From Amyloporia xantha (taxonomy: Eukaryota > Basidiomycota > Agaricomycetes > Polyporales > Adustoporiaceae), in assembly GCA_036971615.1 (NCBI GenBank), contig JAYKKR010000017.1:682001-746000 (forward strand): DNA of 64,000 bases, given 5' to 3'. Position 1 is the first letter of the stretch. The number at the start of each line of letters is the position of its first letter. Both the position numbers and the translations under genes were made by a program. Below the pieces are notes generated by a model. It was not told the DNA's origin and made no database searches. It worked only from the letters and a program-made list of their open reading frames with translations. Shown here piece after piece: positions 36,695-47,219 of the stretch.

Positions 36695-37144
36695 ATTCAT
36701 TTATTTTTCTGAATTATGTCTCAGTTTAACACTTGATGATCATGTAGTTAAACATATAGTTATTGACAGGTTAACTGTAATGATAACTATCATAGTAATC
36801 TCATGATAATCCTATCATTAACTTGATGTGCTAAGTGATGGACTTCGCTACCCAAATATTGTGTTAATTAATGAGAAAGATAACCTTAAAAGTCTGACAC
36901 CCCTGGTGTCGGAGGAGCCTACACTCGGCGAGCCTGTACGTACGTATCACAGGTACTCTGAATGTCGAATCTAGAGCCAGCCGAGACTAATTAGAAAGAT
37001 GTAGCAGGACATCTACGCGATGGGTGCTGGCACGACGTTGGGACGTACGGGGCGTGTTGGACTCGGTCGCCAGCGGAAGCGCTGACGTTCACTTGGTGAT
37101 ATGCCAGGGGAATAACTTCTCATATACGCACTGAATGGGTTACA

Positions 37145-37280
37145 GACACTCATTTAAGGCGACATTCGCCAGCGAGACATAGTCCAGCGACTGTACGCAT
37201 CGGGCGCGTGCAGTAGATAGTCGGCGGTGAAAGTAGAACTGCCCCCTGCTACCCGTGGCAGGGAAAAGGAGGTGGATTGT
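37145..37280 (-). pseudogene. F-box 3' exon fragment beside intact copy
   Basis: GCGACATTCGCCAGCGAGAC, ATAGTCCAGCGAC, CATCGGGC and GTAGAACTGCC align with the last exon of the F-box gene at 37516-39113 (same strand). The fragment is short and broken. It lies 0.24 kb downstream of that gene, a remnant of another tandem copy. Confidence 0.6.
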
Positions 37281-37515
37281 CAGACATCGACAGACTCGAC
37301 TCGCGGTGCCGCCGCGACACTCGCCTGTGCCTGATATAATTACATTTCACGTACGTACGAGAAGCACATCCTTCCTACATCTGATATCATCATCAGCGGC
37401 TGTTTTTAGTGGGAAATCGATATTTTATACATGTCGTTGGCTACACGCACCGCCCTCGGTGTGCCTGCCATGGTCAGGTTTAGAAGACGACAGGCGGACA
37501 TTTGCCTCAGGACGC

Positions 37516-39113
37516 TCAAGCGTCTTGGCTTCGCTGCAGCTTCAGCCGGATCTGTTCCCCCTCGGCATACGGAATCGCCTGCACGGTGCGCGCTCCCGCT
37601 ACATCGATAATGCACCACCATGAAACCTCCTTGTATGTGCGCTGGATGGGCTGGGGCGTTGTCCGCGCATTCAGCGCCACCTCCGCCAGCGAGACATACT
37701 CCAACGACGGCACACATCGGGCTAGTCTCGCCGGGAGTGCATGCAGGATGCTGTGTGTTATGGGAGTAGAGCTGCCGCCCTTGGCGGGGCGCAGGACACC
37801 GGGGAAGAGTCGCTCGTCGAAGCAGATCTGGATGCAGGTCAAGCCGGACGATGCGAACGTCTCCGGGAGCAGGTTCTGCGGGCGCCGGTTAGCTCGCGGG
37901 TGTCAACTCATGATGCATGGCGCTGCGACAGCCAGCAGCTATGGAAGAGAACGCCACTCACCAACCATGTCGGCGCGCCACGCGTGTTGCTGTTGTCAAC
38001 CGAGCGGTCGCTCGTGATGACGAGCTCCAGGCTGCGCAGCCCGGGCGCCGCCGCGGCGAACGCCGTCCAAAACGCCTCCGCCTTGTCGATATAGGGGGCA
38101 GCCTCTGTCCAGTAGTGCATCTCGAACACGAGCACGGCCACGACGGGCGCGAGGATGCGGACCGTCGGCGCGATGAAGTTGGCGCCCGCGGTCAGGGGGA
38201 TGAGGTCCGTCGCCTCGAACAAGTGCGCGTGCGTCGTCAAGGCCGTGAAATCTCGCGCGGGGCCGCATGCGCGCTGCAGGGTAGGCCAGGTCCGCGCGTC
38301 GCCCTCGGCACGCGCGTGCTGCCCGGCGAGCAGGAGCTCCGTGATGTTGGGGAAGAGCCGCGTGTAGACCTCCATCGGGAGCGCGTTGTCGCGGATCTCG
38401 AGCGCGGTGACGGCGGGCCAGCAGCCCATGGGGTTGAGGTCCATCATGGGCCAGTCGGCGAAGGGCGGGAGGAAGTCGTAGCCGAAGTGGTGGAGCACGA
38501 CACGCCGGATGCTGGGCAGCGTGTGGATGCTCTCGAGGATCGCGCGGGAGCCATCCATGGTCGGCGGTGGGAGGGTCGGGATGACTGACAGTTCTAGAGT
38601 GTGAGGGGCGCTGCGGAGATGGTACAGTATCCTTGATGCCTGGGCGCCGACTTCGGACAGCGCGAGAGATGACAAGTGCGGGAGGGCGGACACCGCCTCG
38701 TCGATACGGTCGTCGGCGAGTGAGAGACGCTTTACGCACGGGAGGCTGAGCGTCGTGAGATTGACGGCTTGCCGGAGGAGCTCGGTGAGCGGGCGCGCCA
38801 GGGTCGCGTCGCAGTCGTCGTCCCAGAGAACGATGGGGGAGTGGGGGATGCGCGGTTTTTGTCTCACCAGTGCGATGAGAGATATCTTCAGCGTCCGCAG
38901 TCTCAAGGGACGGCTGGGGTCAGCGAGCATGTACTTGCACATGGCAGCTACGTTGTCGGGCCCGGGGCTCCCAAATTGCACTGTCGAGTGCGCGTGATCC
39001 AGCGCGAGAGCGTTGATCTGCCGCGATGTCTTCGACAGGGTCAAAGCCTCCCGAGGAGAGAGGAGGGAGATGATACCCGTCAAAACATCGTCGTTCAGAT
39101 CGAGTAGATGCAT
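37516..39113 (-). CDS. F-box protein A, lineage-expanded Agaricomycete family
   Basis: Two exons (39113-37962 and 37875-37516) give 503 residues. The ATG at 39113 gives MHLLDLNDDVLTGIISLLSP; the F-box is residues about 3-45 (DLNDDVLTGIISLLSPREAL ... SKTSRQINALAL). The middle is leucine-rich without regular LRRs (LRTLKISLIALV, LTTLSLPCVKRL, LPHLSSLALSEVG). The second exon starts NLLPETFASSGLTCIQICFD and ends LKLQRSQDA. F-box proteins link substrates to SCF (Skp1-Cullin) ubiquitin ligases. No break. GC content is higher than in copies B-D, and similarity to them is moderate, so it is an older duplicate. It is followed by a broken copy at 37145-37280. Confidence 0.85.
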
Positions 39114-40828
39114 ACAGCTGAGGCGTGGAATAAGGAATTTCAAGTTGTACGGGGTTAAGTCCTAATGCAAGACGCGGGTCTCAATGCTGTGTATAGAAAG
39201 CTACACATCTTAGTCTTCAGTCGAACTCATGCCAATATCTGAGATCACTTACATCCTCTTTCCTGTTGCGACCACGTTTCTTCTATGCAACTCAAGGGGA
39301 ATAATCGCGTTTATACCTGGAACGAGATAAGCAGAGGGTTGAGAACACGGGCAGGTCTCAAGTGTGGCTCAAGTGTGGCGGGCGCACTATATTTATGAAT
39401 CCGGATTCAGTCACATGGTGGACGCGTCTATGCGTTGTAATTAAGTTTCGTGTTCCGAGTTTGCCTTTTGCTGCCCGTACTATCAAGCTGCAGTAGACTC
39501 ATGTCAGATAATAGCGAGCACCGTCGTATGTAAATACACAGTTTCTCAGAAAGGGGTTTTTGCTCTGCTTAGACCGGTCTCATCCTCGTAGGACTAGACG
39601 CTCACCGCAGTTATACGGATGAGGTATGTCTTCATTAGAATCCTCGTCAGGAGTTAGTAGATCTGTAATGCTGATGAAGTCGACGGAATGCCTGGAGTGT
39701 GTGTTCACGTGCGTAACGGCTTGGACTGAGGTTATAGGTGAGATTCTATGTTGACATAATCGAGCGCTCCGAAGTAATCAATCGCCGCTAGTAGTCGAAC
39801 CAATTCCGTTTGAATCCTGTTCACAAAAACGTCTATTTATTTTGCGATGGAAATGACATGGCTTGTTTTCAACGACCATAAGGGCCCAAACCTGATAGCT
39901 GGTGCTGATAAGTGTACCCTTTTCCAGGCTCTGGGCGAAGAAAACATGCCAGCAGATGCAGACAGCAAGCGTAAAGGCATGTCTTTTTTACAGCGGCGTT
40001 ATAGAGAATTATAGCCTCGTGGCGATCATCGTGTAAGCCGGAAATATTAATTCCAACTCTTGGATCAGAAATGGTACTTTGTTGAGTTTTTGTTCAATTG
40101 AGCGAAAGATCAATAATAATAAATATCAGGCTCTCAGTCCAAAAAGAAGACCAATGGAGTCCTAGAGAGATGTAGGGCATCTTGAGCGATAATAAGCGGT
40201 TTCAGTACCTGGGATGTTCCATCGAGTAGAGCACATACTACACGCTGAAAACTTGTGAGGATATATAGCTTTAGAGATGGTTGCAGTGGCCAAGGATTGA
40301 TTTTGATCGCCAGTAATCCGAAGCGTAGGAGACATAATCAAAAAAGCAGAAAACCGAGGTAGGCTCCGTAATGTACGCGATTGATCAAAGAGAGTTTGGG
40401 GTGAAGCCTGAGTACGACCGGTGTTCCCAATGGTCAGTTCCTCTTTATAAGACAAGCTCATTTTTGAAACAATCTCTTTGAAGAGTTTAACTTGAATAAA
40501 ACCACTTCACACAGGTGAATTGTTGCTGCCTCATCGGAATGGTGGAGGCCTCAACAAACCGCGACGCTGGGCGCTTAGTGGATAAACGCCATCACGTGGA
40601 TGGACGCGTCAATCTACTAAGTAGCTGGTTGCGGTGACGGTGGTCAATCGAGGACGATGCCGTCGATCTGTCAAGATCTAGCCTAACTGTAGAAGAATTT
40701 GAGCAGCGACTGATAAAATACTTACAACTGCGGCGATAGTGATACATTTTCTATATTACTACTACGCGAGTCGATCCTATCAGACACAATTAAAATGCTC
40801 ACTCCTATCGCGTGTTTCGACTTCATTC
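39114..40828. other. 1.7-kb intergenic region between F-box genes A and B
   Basis: No supported gene. A minus-strand ORF at 40162-40461 starting MSLSYKEELTIGNTG has no family signal. No BTB-like sequence is seen here, unlike beside F-box copies C and D. Confidence 0.45.
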
Positions 40829-42424
40829 CTACATCTCGTCAGCGCTGACTAAATTTTCAGACTCCCTCATCGTCCGACGGACGCGCTCGCCTTCAGTCGT
40901 TGAGATAGGCGCAACAGATCGTACCCCGGCGGCGCTGACAATACGCCACCACAATGTCCTCTTATATTCTCGTTCGACGTCCCCATGCATGGTCGTCACG
41001 TCAGGGGCGACCTCTGCCAGCGAGAAGTACTGAAGAGACATGATTTGCGTAGCGAACTGCTCCGGAAGATTTTTTAGGGCCTCGTACTTCGTGAAGGCCA
41101 GGCCATCGTAAGAGTGGAGGAGGTCGTTCAGGCTGGACGAGTGGATGCAGATTTGGATGCAGACTAGACCAGATTCTGCTAGGGCTTCTGGAAGGTTATC
41201 CTGTGCACATATTGTTTTGTGTCAGTATATTGGTACAACAAGAATGCTCAGCAGGGCGTCGAGACTGACCATCCATGACGGGGGTTTGGGTACCTGATTA
41301 TCAGAGACTAAAGAGCTATCCATCGAAGACACCACCAATTCAAGACTTCTCAGCCTCGATCCTGCGTGGACGACATCTAACCAGAAGGTAGACAGCCGAT
41401 GGAGATAATCCACGTCGATCGTGAACGAGTTGAAGTCCATGACGAGGACGGCGACGACGGGTGCCATACTTTGCAGGGCAGCAAGAATGTCGACGGCAAT
41501 GACCTCCGACAGATCCACACGAGGAAGCACCAGTGTATGAATTCTGCGACTGAACTGAGCGAGCGACAGGTTATAGGGATGGCCAGAAACGTGATGAAGA
41601 CTCCGCCATGAAGTCTGGTGGTTTGACATGGGTCCGAGGAAGTAGCAGCTCCAGTTCAATGTTCGAACGTTAGGGAAGAGACATGTGTATACTATGATTG
41701 GCAGAGAGTTGTCCAATAATCCGAGGGAGAGCACGTTGTGCCACCTCCTTGCGCGGCTCATGGCTGCTACAAGTTCGCCATCCGAATGTGCATTTGAGTG
41801 ATGGCGAAAGTCACGAAGGGTCAAACGGCGGACACTGAGAAGGGGAGGAATATTTTGTAGGATATCGCAGCCGTCATTGAGATTCGCTGCTGATAGGTCG
41901 AGCGAAACAGGCGCGCTGTGCAACCTACCCAGTACGTCTGGAATATGTGGCCCGATATCATCCAGGGATAGATGCGACAGGTTTGGAAGTGAGGCCACGG
42001 CATTCCCAATGCGCGCCGTCGCTTGCAATAGTCGTTCCACACACCCTAGCCTGAGACTCCGCAGGCCCCGAGCCTGCTCGAGAACATCTGCAATGAGGGG
42101 AGCTAATGATGTGTCACACTCAACAGTGGATGATTGCCAAGCCTGGGTCCTTCCGCCATTGTCCTGTTTCGTCATGAACGCATCGGGACATATCTCCAGA
42201 GTACGTAACCTTCGCGGCCGGCGAGGGCTGTCTGCGAGCATATATGAACACATGGCAGCGATCCTCTCATGCCCAGGTTTTGAAAAGCGAATTTCTGAAT
42301 GGACACGGTCTAACGCAATGTCCGACAAACGCCGCGATGTGAAGGACAGGATGAGTGCCTCCTGGGGTGATAAGAGGGACGTTATGACGGCGAGAACGTC
42401 GTCATCAAGATCGCTGAATATCAT
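40829..42424 (-). CDS. F-box protein B
   Basis: Two exons (42424-41270 and 41200-40829) give 508 residues. Starts MIFSDLDDDVLAVITSLLSP with the F-box up to about residue 45 (EALILSFTSRRLSDIALDRVH). The middle has LRTLEICPDAF, GLRSLRLGCVERLLQ and LSHLSLDDIGPH. Exon 2 starts DNLPEALAESGLVCIQICIH, then YFSLAEVAPDV, and ends ESENLVSADEM. It has the same intron position as copies A, C and D, after the PSW(L/M) motif, so all four derive from one spliced ancestor. Intact. Confidence 0.85.
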
Positions 42425-43247
42425 TTGCTGGTAGGAGAAACGCCAAATTGCCACCACAATACTGGGGTGTGCACGTTGAATGGTGTTAGTCAACTATGGC
42501 TGTAGTACAGTACAGTACTCGCTTACTCACCCACGTATACCGCGCTCGTGCAGCGACCCAACATGCGCAACTCTACAAGGCCGCCTGGATTAGTGCTGCA
42601 GTTGATAGGACGGCTGGAGATATAGCTGGCGTAGGCTCTGCAAGAGCAGTACGAGCGCAGTAGTGAAAGTCAAACATACGATCGACCACTGGTAGAGGTG
42701 ATCAAGCGGCCCGCGATCTTCTTTTGTCGGCGATGGCTAATCGATATATACGCCTCCATCATAAATTGTTTGAATATGGTCTTTCACATTACTTCATTTG
42801 ATTACAGGATTGGAAACGTTATAACCTTGGCTGTATCTATTATGGACTGTAACGCAATCGATTTTACGCGCGGCAGCGGAATCGAGCTTTCTGAAAGCTG
42901 GACGAATTGGCCGTTGAACAGTCTGGGTGAAACTTAGTTATGACGCGATCACAGTAACACATTGAACGCGGAGAGTCCACGCAACAATAAGTGTTTCACT
43001 CATAAGCTGAGGGGTGAAGATCACTTATGAGGTTAATCAACCCCGCGCCTGATCATAATACTCGCATAACGCACAGAATACCGAATGTCTCAGGCAAGAA
43101 AGCAAAATGCGTATATAGTCTTCGAAAACCCTCAACACCTCTATGAATGCAAAATTTCCGTCTTTGTAGCCTGACACCAGTGGCAAGACTAGTAGAGTAT
43201 ATCATAGTCCAACACCGGCCTCGTCAGGGTGCATCCATACCCGTACC
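42425..43247. other. Intergenic; left edge of the F-box/BTB duplication
   Basis: 820 bases without a gene. From about 42960 the sequence aligns with 52620-52899 (shared CAGGCAAGAAA, TATAGTCTTC, CTCAACACCT and GTCTTTGTAGCCT). It is the 3' flank of F-box C and part of the tandem duplication. Confidence 0.6.
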
Positions 43248-44806
43248 CTAGTTCTGTCCAAAAGATGCGCTGCCTGTCTCCAGGAGCATCTCATGAACGC
43301 GTCCTCCCTCTGCGGCAGAAAGCGTTTGAGCTGTTCGCGCACCCTCCACATTGGTGACCTTCCACCAAAAGGATTTCTCATATGTTCGGAGCTTGAGACC
43401 AGAACGCTTCGAATCGGTCAAGGAGACCTCGGCTAACGAGAAGTACTCCAGCGACGGTACATTTTTCGCAAATTGTTCTGGGAAAGCCTGTACCGTCTTG
43501 ACATCGGTGAAACTGGAATCGGTATTACGAGCGTCTAGAACATGTGCGAAATGGCGTTTGTCGAAGCAGATCTGGATGCATGTTACGCTTGATGTATCAA
43601 ATGCATGAGGGAGAGATTCCTGCGTTCTTTGGATCAACCACGAGCGGAGGGAATATGAAGCGAAGTGCTCACTAGCCACGACGGGAGATCAGGAGGACCG
43701 TCAGGATGTTGCCATTTCTCTGTCCCAGAGATCACCACTACGAGATTTTGCAGTCTCGGTCCAGCGTTAACGAGGTCTTGCCAGAATGTGATATCTATAT
43801 TGATAGATCGGGAGCCATGGATAAATTGACGAGCATTGAAAGCCAGAGTGACAGTGACGGGAGCTAAATTCCGTACTGCATGAAGCACATGCCCCCTGAT
43901 ATAACTATCGCTCAGACCAATCAGACCAGAAAACTCTACCGTGTCTGTGCGGCACATTATACCGGAGAAGTGGAGGTCATTGGGAAACCCAATGACATGA
44001 GACAAGTGGGACCACGTGATATCATTGTTCCTCGCCTCGCGATCCATGCCGGCAGAATTCATGATGACCGTCTGGATATTGGGAAACAGATGCGCATGAA
44101 CGGCCATTGGAAAGAAGTCGTTGATGAGGGAGATAGACGTCACGTTGGGCCACTGTTTGGAAAGACAGATCTCTGACACCAACCCGGCAGTGGATTGCAA
44201 GGCGTATTTAGGACGGAAATACTTGAATTCAATGGACCGGACGCTGTCGATTGGGGAAATGCTTCGAAGCAGTTCACCGAGGTCCTCGTGCACTGGCGAC
44301 GATAGGGAGATCGATTGAGGAGCACTGCACAGCCTATTCAGTACTCCGGCTGTCTTCAACCCGATACCGCCCAAGGCAATGTGTGATAAATTCGTGAGCG
44401 CAGCCACCGCGTCCCCTATGCGAACATTTTGTTCCATGAGACGATCCATAAGAGGGAGGCGCAGTTTCCTCAAACCGACAGCTTGCTCAAGGAGGTCCAC
44501 GATGAGGGCAGCCGGTGTCAAGTCCAGCACATCATCGTCCTCCTCGCTGTTCGTGCGAAAAGCGTCATACGACAATTCCAACGTCCGTAGCCTGAGAGGA
44601 CGGCGCGGACTATCTGAGAGCATGTATCGACACATGTTATTTATCCTCTCTGGACCCGGCTTGACGAAACGCACTTCGGAATGGGCGCGATCGAGCGCGA
44701 TCGAATGGATCTGCCGTGAAGTGGTCGACAGTATGAGAGCATCGTGACATGATAGTAGCGATGTGATCGTGCGAAGGACATCTTCGTTGAGGTCGACGAG
44801 GATCAT
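43248..44806 (-). CDS. F-box protein C
   Basis: Two exons (44806-43673 and 43619-43248) give 501 residues. The ATG at 44806 gives MILVDLNEDVLRTITSLLSC; the F-box runs to about residue 42 (HDALILSTTSRQIHSIALDR). The body has LRTLELSYDAF, GLRKLRLPLMDRLMEQ and LSHIALGGIG. Exon 2 starts ESLPHAFDTSSVTCIQICFD and ends LLETGSASFGQN. It is the intact sister of the broken gene at 52900-54939, about 75-80 percent alike by eye at the protein level. The CACTA-like element lies about 350 bases upstream and could have displaced part of its promoter. Confidence 0.87.
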
Positions 44807-45151
44807 GTCGATAATTTCGCGCACAAATGGCTGTGGTCAGGCCAAACGGGTGGGCGATTGGTTTCTGTTATATAATTGATCATGACTCGGAGTAGACTTT
44901 AGTGCAAGGTAAGTCCCTACTCACGTCAGCTGTGAAAGATGGAAAGCTAGTCGCACACAGCGCTGTACATTGCCTGAGCAGAGTCTCGCGCTACGCAGAA
45001 ATCGGAGGTTGACATAGCACCCAATTCGGACTTCGGGGCGGCTACTCTCAAGTCGTTCCTGTTGTTCCTGGCATACCGTGTGTTCACACTTCACGTCGCG
45101 TTACAAGCCACGTGATTTGTGACTGCGACGCGTCCTAAAGTGAGCTCCAAA
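44807..45151. promoter_or_regulatory. 5' flank of F-box C
   Basis: 345 bases between the F-box C ATG and the CACTA-like element. The last 50 bases (GCGTTACAAGCCACGTGATT, GTGACTGCGACGCGTCCT) are conserved before F-box D, at about 55137-55176, which marks them as shared promoter DNA. CACGTG-like (CCACGTGATT) is an E-box match. Confidence 0.45.
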
Positions 45152-45154
45152 GGT

Positions 45155-45198
45155 CACTGTGCGCCTCACAGCGGTCTAAATTAGACCGCTGTTTGAGT
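45155..45198 (+). repeat. Left terminal inverted repeat of CACTA-like element
   Basis: Starts CACTGTGCGCC. It contains a near-perfect palindrome at 45169-45191 (CAGCGGTCTAA, one central base, then its complement), which could be a transposase site. Confidence 0.75.
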
Positions 45199-45619
45199 CG
45201 TTTAACGGTCTCTTTGAGCCCGTTAAACGATCTGATATCGCGCAAATAGTCCGTTTTGCGTTCTACATCAATGGCCTATTTTGCCATCCGGTATGTTTCC
45301 GTTTTCAGCCGTTTTGAAATCTCTGCGCATAGTCAAATTTAGTCCGTTTATCTGTCGCAGTACTAGCACTTTAAACAGTCAAACTTTGAAACGAGTAGCG
45401 GCTGGCATATGCAGCATATAGACGATCTAAAATACACACCCCAGAAGGTTGACATTTGGAACTGTCAACGACTCAATTCAACCCGTCACAGCTGTGCTCA
45501 TACAAATTGAAAAAAGCAGAATGTACCATATAATTTGCCAATGGTAAAGTACTTTAGACAGCAAGTATAGTATTGAACTTGTATATACCTTTGGAGTCAT
45601 GCCAGCGGCCTGAACCAGC

Positions 45620-46976
45620 TCACGGCTCGTCACCGAAAGTGTCTGCTGCAACACCAGGGTCCTCAGCTTCAAGCTCGCGTTCAAGCGCCTGACGTCTCCG
45701 CATCCCTCTCTTCAAATAGCATCGGCGACGTTTAATTTGCGCTTTGGCGAGTTCCTCGGTCGGCCAGTCATGAGCGAAGCGACGTAGGTAGGGGAAGTTC
45801 TTGCGAGCCTTCATCATGCATGGCCACCGCGGTCAGCGCCAAATCATGAGAATGGCCTCGTGGACCTCGAGGCAAAGAAGCGCGGTATGTTCCCACACTC
45901 ACCACGCGAAAGATCGCTCCTACTTTCTCCTTTGGCTGTCTATCCCAACGAACGTTCACGTCAAGACGTGCAGCGGTCACGAGCGAGCGCACTTCGCTCT
46001 AAAAGATCGAGGTCAGGGAGTTCATAATCGCTCAGGTTCTCGTGCCATATGTAACTTACTCGGATATCAGCATAAAGCTGTGGTTGGTTACCAAGTCCCA
46101 TCGCGCGCTGCAGGTTATAGTCATCGCCCGCGGTGCCTTGAGGTCGGGGAATGATACGGACAGTAGGCTGGCCTGCTTCATGTTCAGTTTCAGCGAGTTG
46201 GGCTGTGAATGAGATTAAGTAAGTCTCGAGCAATCTTGGAGCAAGAAGACTGGTTCACCCTGTAAAGCCTGAACTTGGGCTTGGAGCTCAGCATACGTAG
46301 GTCCCCCATTAACAGTATTCAAGGGTACCATCGCAGTGGGAGCTGCAGGTATAACAGGTACGGCTTCCGGCGCGATGGCAGCCGCAGCCCGGGCAACTGC
46401 CCCCGGCATGGTCAAACTGACAGATGCCGCTGGAGCGGGCACTGCGGCGGGACCCTGTGCAACAAGGTCAATTGAAGGGCCATAGGCATTCACAGCATCA
46501 ACAGCAGCATTGGACAAAGGGCCAGCTTGGGCAATTGCCATGCCGTCAGTCGGGGCAGCTATGGGCACAGGACCAGCAATGGCAGCAGCACCTGCGTTCA
46601 GTGCGGCTACAGCGGCAGCTGCGTTGGCGGGAGCTGGTGGTATGACCGAAAAAGCATTCACAGGACCATCAGATCTCGCCATGACACTACTAATGGCCGG
46701 CAGTCCCGTTGCTGCTGCATCGCTGACCGGAGGCTGCCCATGGGATCCACTCAACGGTCAGTAATAAAAAAAGGACTAGCTATTTGGAATTCAATCACTC
46801 ACTGCTGGTTGTACAGATCCCGTGGTGCCTCCACCCGTGCTATCCGCCTGTATGGCATTGTTCTCCTTGTTTCCCCCCCGCTTGCATGTGGCCCGCGTGC
46901 GCGTCCCCCCTCCTGTGCTCGTGCCTTTCGCCTTCGCTGCAGCAGTCTTGTTTTTGTTGCTCTTGGAGGACGCCAT
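45620..46976 (-). CDS. Companion protein of the Plavaka/CACTA-like element
   Basis: The ATG at 46976 opens MASSKSNKNKTAAAKAKGTS, a basic N-terminus. A GT-AG intron (about 46802-46742) leads to PPVSDAAATGLPAIS and a long Ala/Pro-rich low-complexity region. Then follow a short helix TYAELQAQVQALQ, an exon QLAETEHEAGQPTVRIIPRP-QGTAGDDYNLQRAMGLGN, an exon EVRSLVTAARLDVNVRWDRQ, and a last exon FPYLRRFAHDWPTEELAKAQ-IKRRRCYLKR. The end is VAADTFGDEP. The C-terminal region resembles small proteins often adjacent to Plavaka transposases in mushrooms. Function unknown; a DNA-binding or accessory role is inferred by analogy with CACTA tnpA. The exon borders in the middle are approximate. Confidence 0.65.
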
Positions 46977-47219
46977 CTGAATCAGTGACCGAGGGCTTAA
47001 ATCTGAATTTGACGGAGTCAGTGACGATTTCTCTGTGTCTGGTCAGAACGTAGCAGAGAGACATTGACGTGGCACGCACGCTGGCCGTGTAGCGACTGGA
47101 CGGCAAAATTTATCTAGAGTATGCATCCATCACGTGAAGGCGATTCACAGTGCGTCTCCTTGCTGAGACCTTCTGTAATCGCCTTCAGGTGCTGGTATAT
47201 CATTCTCACTGCAAGATTC

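Larger units (their letters stand above)
35719..36887. mobile_element. Fold-back (giant inverted repeat) element, AT-rich
   Basis: Two arms of ~495 bp (35719-36213 and 36394-36887) are reverse complements of each other, with only one indel and one mismatch noticed, both near the inner ends. The spacer is 180 bp. The ends read AAGGTTATCTTTCTCATTAA. If the element is taken to start at AGGTTATC, both sides are flanked by TAA, a possible 3-bp target duplication of the kind made by PIF/Harbinger transposases. The element is far more AT-rich than its surroundings, encodes no protein, and each arm holds a tRNA-like sequence. Near-identity of arms implies a recent origin or ongoing homogenisation. 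Confidence 0.9.
42960..45154. repeat. Duplicated unit 1, F-box part
   Basis: The F-box C gene with about 290 bases of 3' flank and 340 bases of 5' flank is duplicated at 52620-55185. The shared 5' flank includes GTGACTGCGACGCGTCCT (45119-45136 here, 55159-55176 there). Unit 1 is interrupted at 45154 by the CACTA-like element; its BTB part lies beyond, at 52085-52415. Confidence 0.75.

Noticed and set aside
37917..38588. Long plus-strand ORF (223 codons) opposite F-box A
   Set aside because: It is the antisense of a GC-rich F-box exon. The minus-strand frame carries the conserved F-box and family motifs.
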